Positions 7,016 through 11,282 of a stretch of DNA of 11,282 nucleotides are shown here, piece by piece (position 1 is the first letter of the stretch; every line of letters starts with the position of its first letter). The stretch is from positions 1 to 11,282 of the forward strand of contig NZ_CALLDG010000182.1 of NCBI RefSeq assembly GCF_937999985.1, in the 5' to 3' direction. Under the pieces are notes generated by a model. The model did no database searches, had not been told where the DNA came from, and saw nothing but the letters and a program-made list of their open reading frames with translations. The position numbers and the translations under genes were made by a program. Source of the DNA: an uncultured Corynebacterium sp. GTDB taxonomy: Bacteria; Actinomycetota; Actinomycetes; Mycobacteriales; Mycobacteriaceae.

Positions 7016-7780
7016 ATGACGGCTGAACTCAATGATGCGACGCTGGCCCAGAGACTCGCGCAGGGCACCGGAGAGATCCTCAAAGGCGTAAGGAACGTAG
7101 GTCTGCTCCGCGGCACCGAGCTGGGCAAGGCCGGCGACGCGCTGGCGCAGGACTGGATCGCCCGTTCCCTCGTACAGCACCGCCCGAACGATGCAATGCT
7201 CTCCGAGGAGGCCGAAGACGACCTCTCGCGCCTGGATAACTCGCGCGTGTGGATCATCGACCCTCTCGATGGAACCCGGGAGTACGCCGGTGGCCGCCAG
7301 GACTGGGCCGTGCATATCGCGTTGGTGGAGGACGGCAAGGTCATCGAGGCTGCCGTGGGCATGCCGGATCTAGGGCGCGTGTTCAGCAGCTCCGAGGTCC
7401 GCGCTGTCGAGGGAGCACGCACGAACCGCCTAGTGATCAGCCAAAACACCACCCCGGCGATTGCCGAGTTCATCGCCGAGGATCTGGGCCTGGAGCTGGT
7501 GACCATGGGATCCTGCGGGGCTAAAGCCGTCTCCGTGATTCTGGGCGATAACGATGCCTACGTCCACGCCGGTGGTCAGTACGAGTGGGATAACGCCGCC
7601 CCGGTCGGCATTGCCCAGGCCGCTGGCCTGCACACCTCCCGCCTGGATGGCACGGACCTGTGCTACAACTGCGAGTCGCCGTACCTGCCGGATCTGATGA
7701 TCTCCCGCCCCGACATGGCCGACGAGATCCTAGCCTCCGCCGCGAAGTTCCACGACAAGCACGGCGCTTACTCTCTTTAG
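7016..7780 (+). CDS. cysQ: CysQ-type inositol monophosphatase-family phosphatase (3'(2'),5'-bisphosphate nucleotidase)
   Basis: A Mg-dependent phosphatase of 254 residues. The metal-binding motifs are in order: SEEAEDD with E64/E65, the hallmark WIIDPLDGTRE (79-89) carrying D82 and D85, and the C-terminal EWDNAAPVGIAQAAG with W191 and D192. The sequence between DGT and QDWAVHIAL is the CysQ type seen in mycobacteria rather than a classical SuhB. The expected substrate is 3'-phosphoadenosine 5'-phosphate from sulfate assimilation; family members also act on inositol-1-phosphate, so substrate choice is inferred. No signal peptide is present, so it is cytoplasmic. ATG 7016 is chosen because a -10 box lies exactly 7 bases before it and no ribosome binding site exists, the pattern of a leaderless gene. 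It diverges from lhr, and the next start is 18 bases after its stop. Confidence 0.88.
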   Translation: MTAELNDATLAQRLAQGTGEILKGVRNVGLLRGTELGKAGDALAQDWIARSLVQHRPNDAMLSEEAEDDLSRLDNSRVWIIDPLDGTREYAGGRQDWAVHIALVEDGKVIEAAVGMPDLGRVFSSSEVRAVEGARTNRLVISQNTTPAIAEFIAEDLGLELVTMGSCGAKAVSVILGDNDAYVHAGGQYEWDNAAPVGIAQAAGLHTSRLDGTDLCYNCESPYLPDLMISRPDMADEILASAAKFHDKHGAYSL

Positions 7781-7798
7781 CCCTGCGCCTAGCACTGC

Positions 7799-8725
7799 AT
7801 GCTTCCTTTTTCCTTCTTGACGCCCCGTCCGGCCTCCCGCGCGCAGCTGGAGCCGGACGCGGACATTCCCGCCACCTTGCAGGGGCGCTACGTTATCGGC
7901 GCGCCCGCCAATAATCCACGGAAAGAGCTGACGGAGGAGCACCCCTGCCCCCTAGTGTTTATCCACGGCACGACGGACAACACTTTCCGCTGGCAAAAAG
8001 CCGCAACGTATTTCGCCGCCCAGGGTTATTCGGTGTGGGCTTTCAACTACGGCCAGCCGGAAGAAGGCCGCCCCGCGATCCCGGGTGTGTTTGCCGTGAA
8101 CGACATCAACGAATCCGCCCTGGAGATCGCGGCGACGATTGATTACATCCTGGAGGTCACCGGCGCCAGCAAGGTGGATCTGGTGGGGCATTCCCAGGGC
8201 GGGCTGCACATCAAGAAGTACATTGCAGAGCACGGCGGGCAGGATACGGTGCGCCGCGCGGTGGGAGTAGCCGCGACGTATCACGGCACGACGATGACCG
8301 GGATGTCCTCGATCCTGCAGAACCTGGTGGACCGCAACCCGGAATTCGCGGATCTGGTGGCGGGCAAGGCCGCGATTCAGCAGCTGAGTAGTTCGGATTT
8401 CATCAGTCGGCTCAACGAGCTGCCGGATACTCACCCGAACGTGATGTACACAAATATCTTTACCTCGAAGGATCTGACGGCCACGCCAAATTCCACGTCT
8501 CAGCTGGAGTCCATAGGTGGAGCGGATGTAGCCGAGGCAGAGGTCGGCGAGGTCTGCGGGCTACTGCTTCCGCCGGGGCATGCATCGCTACCCGAAAACG
8601 ATCACATCATTGGCCTAATCGAGTGGGGTTTGACGCGCGAGCAGGGGGATCACACGCCCGTGCATTCTGGTTGTAACGGTGGACAGCGCTGGAAGTTAGG
8701 CTATCGTTTCTTCCATGAAAGTTAA
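7799..8725 (+). CDS. Alpha/beta-hydrolase lipase paralogue 1, without signal peptide
   Basis: A 308-residue triacylglycerol lipase/esterase-like protein that aligns without gaps to the next gene over 250 residues (about 63% identical by hand count). Catalytic features are kept: FIHG oxyanion loop (54-57), nucleophile elbow GHSQGG (S132), D225 in the SKDLTATP segment, and probable His261 in PPGHAS. Unlike its partner it has no signal peptide: the N-terminus MLPFSFLTPRPASRAQ is too short and lacks an export core, and homology begins almost at once. It also lacks both Cys of the first disulfide pair of lipase 2 and carries a lone Cys50, while C253 and C292 remain. The ATG is 18 bases after cysQ, with no recognisable ribosome binding site. 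Its 3' end overlaps the lipase 2 start by 11 bases. It is either a cytoplasmic esterase co-transcribed with cysQ or a decaying copy that lost its 5' end. The reading frame is intact. Confidence 0.75.
   Translation: MLPFSFLTPRPASRAQLEPDADIPATLQGRYVIGAPANNPRKELTEEHPCPLVFIHGTTDNTFRWQKAATYFAAQGYSVWAFNYGQPEEGRPAIPGVFAVNDINESALEIAATIDYILEVTGASKVDLVGHSQGGLHIKKYIAEHGGQDTVRRAVGVAATYHGTTMTGMSSILQNLVDRNPEFADLVAGKAAIQQLSSSDFISRLNELPDTHPNVMYTNIFTSKDLTATPNSTSQLESIGGADVAEAEVGEVCGLLLPPGHASLPENDHIIGLIEWGLTREQGDHTPVHSGCNGGQRWKLGYRFFHES
8680..8707 (+). promoter_or_regulatory. Leaderless-type promoter of lipase 2 inside the end of lipase 1
   Basis: A -35 box TGGACA (8680-8685), one mismatch from TTGACA, is followed after 16 bases by a -10 box TATCGT (8702-8707). 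The start codon is 7 bases after the -10, so transcription would begin at or next to the ATG at 8715. No Shine-Dalgarno is present. This would let lipase 2 be expressed independently of cysQ and lipase 1. Confidence 0.6.
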
Positions 8726-9737
8726 TTCTCTCGCACGGGGTCGGGTCCGCCGATCCATCCTCGCCGGCGCTGCAGCGCTGAGCGTTTCCCTCTCTACCCT
8801 CTCTTCCCTCACCCCTTCTGCCCTAGCTGCTGATACCGATGCTTCTAGCGCTATTCCGGACGCCGCAGTCCCCGCCGGTCTAGAAGGCAAGCATGTGGCC
8901 AAGGCGCCTGTGAACAATCCCACCTGTGTCCCCTCCCCGGAGCACCCGAACCCCGTCGTCTTCATCCACGGCACGTCCGATAACTCGACGCGCTGGCAGA
9001 AGGCCGCCAATGCTTTATCCAAGCAGGGTTTCTGCACGTGGGCCTTCAACTACGGTAAGCCGAACGACGGTAAACCGAACCTGCTGGGGCGCTACGCCAT
9101 GGTGGACATCGACGATTCCGCCAAGGAAATCGCTTCGACCATCGACTACATCCTGTCCGTGACGGGTGCAGAGAAGGTCGATCTGGTGGGGCATTCCCAG
9201 GGTGGGTTGCACTTGAAGAAGTACATCGCGGAGAACGGTGGCGGCGATAAGGTCGGCCGTGCCGTCGGCCTGGCTGCGACGTACCACGGCACCACGCTGG
9301 CCGGCATGGACAAGATGCTGCGCCCGATCGTCGAGCGGAACCCGAAGCTAGCCGAGTCCGCCGCGGGCAAGGCAGGCGTGCAGCAGTTGGTCGGTTCGGA
9401 ACTGATCGACCGCCTGAACCAGCTGCCGGATACCGACAAGCGCGTGCAGTACACCAACCTCTACTCCGCGGCCGATACCACCGCCACGCCGAATAAGACC
9501 TCCATGCTGGAATCAGTCGACGGCGCGGACGTAGCGAACGTGGAGGTAGGCGCTGCCTGCAAGCTCCCCATTCCGCCGGGCCACGCCTCCATGCCCAAGC
9601 ACGATCCAACCATCGGGCTGATCCTGTGGGGCCTGACCCGCGAGGCGGGCGACCACACGCCGACTACCGACCACTGCACTAGCCCGGCGCGCGGATCCGC
9701 TGGTGGATCCGCTTCCGGGACCACTGCCGGTTCCTAG
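8715..9737 (+). CDS. Secreted triacylglycerol lipase (alpha/beta hydrolase)
   Basis: An exported lipase of 340 residues expected to hydrolyse acylglycerols outside the cell and release fatty acids, which lipid-requiring corynebacteria need. Residues 1-38 are a strong Sec signal peptide: a basic start (MKVNSLARGRVRRS), a hydrophobic Ala/Leu/Ser core, and an ALA cleavage site before ADTDASS. The mature enzyme has FIHG (83-86, oxyanion hole), GHSQGG (159-164) with nucleophile S161, D254 in SAADTTATP and probable His290 in PPGHAS. Four cysteines (C71, C107, C282, C321) could form two disulfides, 71-107 and 282-321, as suits an exported protein. The tail after C321 is Gly/Ser/Thr-rich and probably disordered. 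It overlaps lipase 1 by 11 bases but has its own promoter. The family is sure; the exact substrate is not visible from sequence. Confidence 0.88.
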   Translation: MKVNSLARGRVRRSILAGAAALSVSLSTLSSLTPSALAADTDASSAIPDAAVPAGLEGKHVAKAPVNNPTCVPSPEHPNPVVFIHGTSDNSTRWQKAANALSKQGFCTWAFNYGKPNDGKPNLLGRYAMVDIDDSAKEIASTIDYILSVTGAEKVDLVGHSQGGLHLKKYIAENGGGDKVGRAVGLAATYHGTTLAGMDKMLRPIVERNPKLAESAAGKAGVQQLVGSELIDRLNQLPDTDKRVQYTNLYSAADTTATPNKTSMLESVDGADVANVEVGAACKLPIPPGHASMPKHDPTIGLILWGLTREAGDHTPTTDHCTSPARGSAGGSASGTTAGS

Positions 9738-9859
9738 TCTCAGCTTGTCCATAGCCGGGCTTGCCAGCCCCGCGGGTGCCGCCGCTTGGTTGCCGACGTA
9801 GACTGTGTGGGACTTTTAAACCCCAAGAAGCTTCGAGCTTGAAAGGAAGGCGGCGAGCA
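9738..9859 (+). promoter_or_regulatory. Intergenic region with probable thyA promoter and ribosome binding site
   Basis: AAAGGAAGG (9842-9850) lies 9 bases before the thyA GTG and is a good ribosome binding site. Upstream, TAGACT (9799-9804) fits TANNNT as a -10. Alternatively TTGCCG (9790-9795) pairs with the A/T-rich TTTTAAA around 9814-9820. I cannot choose between them. Either would give thyA-folA a promoter of its own, separate from the lipases. Confidence 0.4.
9755..9772 (+). terminator. Weak hairpin after lipase 2
   Basis: GGGCT (9757-9761) and AGCCC (9766-9770) form a 5-bp stem around TGCC, extendable by an outer C-G pair past a one-base bulge. It begins 18 bases after the lipase 2 stop. 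There is no T-run, so intrinsic termination is doubtful. It is the only stem seen between lipase 2 and thyA. Confidence 0.25.
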
Positions 9860-10681
9860 GTGGCACCCCAGCAGCAGCCGAGTTCCATCCCCACCCCATA
9901 CGAGGATCTTCTGCGGGAGATTCTCGAGACCGGCACCCCCAAGGGCGACCGCACCGGCACGGGGACCACCAGCCTGTTTGGCCGCCAGATCCGCTATGAC
10001 CTCTCCGCAGGCTTCCCGCTGATCACCACCAAGTCGGTACACGTGAAGTCCGTGGTGGGTGAACTGCTGTGGTTCCTCCGGGGCGATTCCAATGTGCGCT
10101 GGCTGCAGGAAAACGGCATTCGCATCTGGAACGAATGGGCCGACGAGAATGGCGATCTGGGCCCGGTCTACGGCGTGCAGTGGCGCAGCTGGCCGACCCC
10201 GAACGGTCAGCACATCGACCAGATCGCCGGCGCGTTGGAAACCCTGCAGACTAACCCGGACTCGCGCCGCAATATCGTCAGCGCCTGGAACGTATCAGAA
10301 TTGGACAACATGGCCCTGCCCCCATGCCACTTGCTGTTCCAGCTGTACGTGGCTAACGGCAAGCTGAGCTGCCAGCTGTACCAGCGCAGTGCGGACATGT
10401 TCCTGGGCGTGCCTTTCAACATCGCCAGCTACTCGCTGCTGACCCACATGTTCGCCCAGCAGGCAGGCCTGGAGGTCGGTGAGTTCATCTGGACCGGTGG
10501 TGATTGCCACATCTACGACAACCACGTGGAGCAGGTAAAACTGCAGCTTTCCCGCGATCCCCGCCCCTACCCGCAGCTGCAGCTGCACAAGGCTGCGGAC
10601 ATGTTCTCCTACGACTTCTCCGATATCGAGTTCACCGGCTACGACCCGCACCCGGTGATCAAGGCAAAGGTGGCCGTATAA
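9860..10681 (+). CDS. thyA: Thymidylate synthase
   Basis: Cytoplasmic enzyme that methylates dUMP to dTMP using 5,10-methylene-tetrahydrofolate and releases dihydrofolate. The 273-residue protein shows the full ThyA pattern. The dUMP phosphate-binding loop is GDRTGTGT (29-36, R31). The active-site Cys156 is in LPPCHLLFQ, followed by CQLYQRSADMFLGVPFNIASYSL split over 171-193, then DCHIYDNH (215-222) and the conserved C-terminus VIKAKVAV. The GTG at 9860 is chosen because AAAGGAAGG lies 9 bases upstream and it gives a family-typical N-terminus and length (E. coli 264). The frame is open back to 9761, but that N-terminal part has no family resemblance. The next gene, folA, starts on the base after the TAA stop, so the two form an operon that regenerates and uses the folate cofactor. 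Confidence 0.96.
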   Translation: MAPQQQPSSIPTPYEDLLREILETGTPKGDRTGTGTTSLFGRQIRYDLSAGFPLITTKSVHVKSVVGELLWFLRGDSNVRWLQENGIRIWNEWADENGDLGPVYGVQWRSWPTPNGQHIDQIAGALETLQTNPDSRRNIVSAWNVSELDNMALPPCHLLFQLYVANGKLSCQLYQRSADMFLGVPFNIASYSLLTHMFAQQAGLEVGEFIWTGGDCHIYDNHVEQVKLQLSRDPRPYPQLQLHKAADMFSYDFSDIEFTGYDPHPVIKAKVAV

Positions 10682-11282
10682 ATGACTTCCAACAACCAAC
10701 CCCACCGCCCAACCGGCTACGAGCCGGGCGACTACCCGGAGCTCACCGCCGCTGCGGTCAGCTATGCCCTAGAGGCCAAGGGGATTTCCCGCGATCAGGT
10801 GGAGATCGGCATGATCTGGGCGCAGACCACCGCCGGTGTGATCGGCGATGGAGCGGACATGCCCTGGTACCTGCCAGAGGACCTGAAGCATTTTAAGAAC
10901 GCCACCACCGGCTACCCCGTCGTCATGGGGCGCACCTCCTGGGAAGCACTCGACGATGGATTCCGCCCGCTGCCGGGGCGCACGAACTATGTGATCACTC
11001 GGCAGGATGACTATGACGCCCCCGGTGGCATCATCGAGCCTTCGATCCCCAGCGCGCTGGCCAACGCCGCGGAGCAGATCCTCAACGAGTTGAAGAACAG
11101 CGCTGATGGTGCCGACGGCGCCGACGGAACTGCAGACGAGCGCACCCCCACCGTATGGGTACTGGGCGGCGGCCAGGTGTACGCCCAGTGCATGCCCGTG
11201 GCTGATCGCATCGTCATCACGGAGATCGACATGGAGGCCCCCGAGCGCTTCCAGGTGTACGCACCTCTGGTTCCCACCGAAG
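10682..11282 (+). CDS. folA: Dihydrofolate reductase, 3' end cut by window edge
   Basis: NADPH-dependent reduction of dihydrofolate to tetrahydrofolate, the partner reaction to thyA. Two hundred residues are visible and the stop lies beyond the window. Core motifs are VIGDGADMPWYLPEDLKHFK (53-72) with the substrate-binding acidic residue D67, PVVMGRTSWE (79-88) for cofactor binding, LPGRTNYVITR (97-107), and WVLGGGQVYAQ (159-169). The ATG at 10682 directly abuts the thyA stop, and AAAGGTGG within thyA can serve as its ribosome binding site. Compared with ordinary bacterial DHFRs of about 160 residues it has some 43 extra N-terminal residues and an ADGADGADGT insert (141-150). The extra N-terminal codons keep about 80% G/C at the third position, so they look translated. 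A later ATG at 10811, preceded by GGTGGAG, is the alternative start. Confidence 0.93.
   Translation, partial: MTSNNQPHRPTGYEPGDYPELTAAAVSYALEAKGISRDQVEIGMIWAQTTAGVIGDGADMPWYLPEDLKHFKNATTGYPVVMGRTSWEALDDGFRPLPGRTNYVITRQDDYDAPGGIIEPSIPSALANAAEQILNELKNSADGADGADGTADERTPTVWVLGGGQVYAQCMPVADRIVITEIDMEAPERFQVYAPLVPTE
11105..11131. repeat. 9-bp tandem units in folA (Asp-Gly-Ala repeat)
   Basis: GATGGTGCC, GACGGCGCC and the degenerate GACGGAACT follow each other in frame and encode DGA-DGA-DGT at residues 142-150. They lie in a surface loop between the helix before it and the WVLGGGQ strand. They resemble the in-frame 9-bp repeats in lhr. Confidence 0.6.

Noticed and set aside
6982..7506. Upstream extension of the lhr reading frame to 7506
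   Set aside because: It runs antisense through cysQ, shows no Lhr resemblance and is explained by high G/C content keeping the frame open; the Lhr homology begins at ATG 6981.
9761..9859. N-terminal extension of thyA to an ATG at 9761
   Set aside because: It lacks thymidylate synthase similarity and crosses the probable promoter; GTG 9860 has a good ribosome binding site and gives normal length.

Overview
The window looks like chromosomal DNA of a high-GC actinobacterium, most likely a Corynebacterium and plausibly a lipid-requiring species of the C. jeikeium / C. urealyticum type. The reasons are the G/C-rich third codon positions, an actinobacterial-type Lhr helicase gene followed by a Nei2-type DNA glycosylase gene, a CysQ phosphatase next to thyA-folA, promoters placed so that mRNAs would be leaderless, and two related secreted-type lipases. 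The genus is an inference from family resemblance and context, not from a database search.

Layout. The left edge (1-302, minus) holds the first 100 codons of a small exported protein of unknown function. A 777-base stretch without a convincing gene follows (303-1079). It is visibly more A/T-rich than its surroundings in the middle, and holds direct repeats spaced exactly 22 bp plus two hairpins that fit termination of the operon to its right. From 6981 down to 1080 (minus) lies a two-gene repair operon: lhr (1687 aa, superfamily 2 helicase) and nei (281 aa, Fpg/Nei glycosylase). The two overlap by 8 bases, and nei starts with GTG.

A very short divergent region (6982-7015) separates lhr from the plus-strand genes. 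One symmetric TAAAGTA element there can act as the -10 box of both strands. To the right are cysQ (3'-phosphoadenosine phosphate / inositol phosphate phosphatase), two tandem paralogous lipases that are about 63% identical over 250 ungapped residues, thyA, and the first 200 codons of folA, which starts immediately after the thyA stop.

How the genes work together. lhr and nei are a DNA-repair pair. thyA and folA form the dTMP/tetrahydrofolate cycle: ThyA oxidises methylene-tetrahydrofolate to dihydrofolate, which DHFR reduces again. cysQ belongs to sulfate assimilation and nucleotide-phosphate clean-up. The lipases have no pathway link to their neighbours and look like an insertion into an otherwise housekeeping neighbourhood. 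Lipase 2 has a signal peptide, two likely disulfides and its own leaderless-type promoter. Lipase 1 has lost its signal peptide and one disulfide pair but keeps the catalytic triad.

Nothing here amounts to a clearly new multi-gene system. The points most worth a second look are the shared bidirectional promoter, the unequal fate of the lipase pair, the 22-bp repeats, and short in-frame tandem repeats in linkers of Lhr and FolA.
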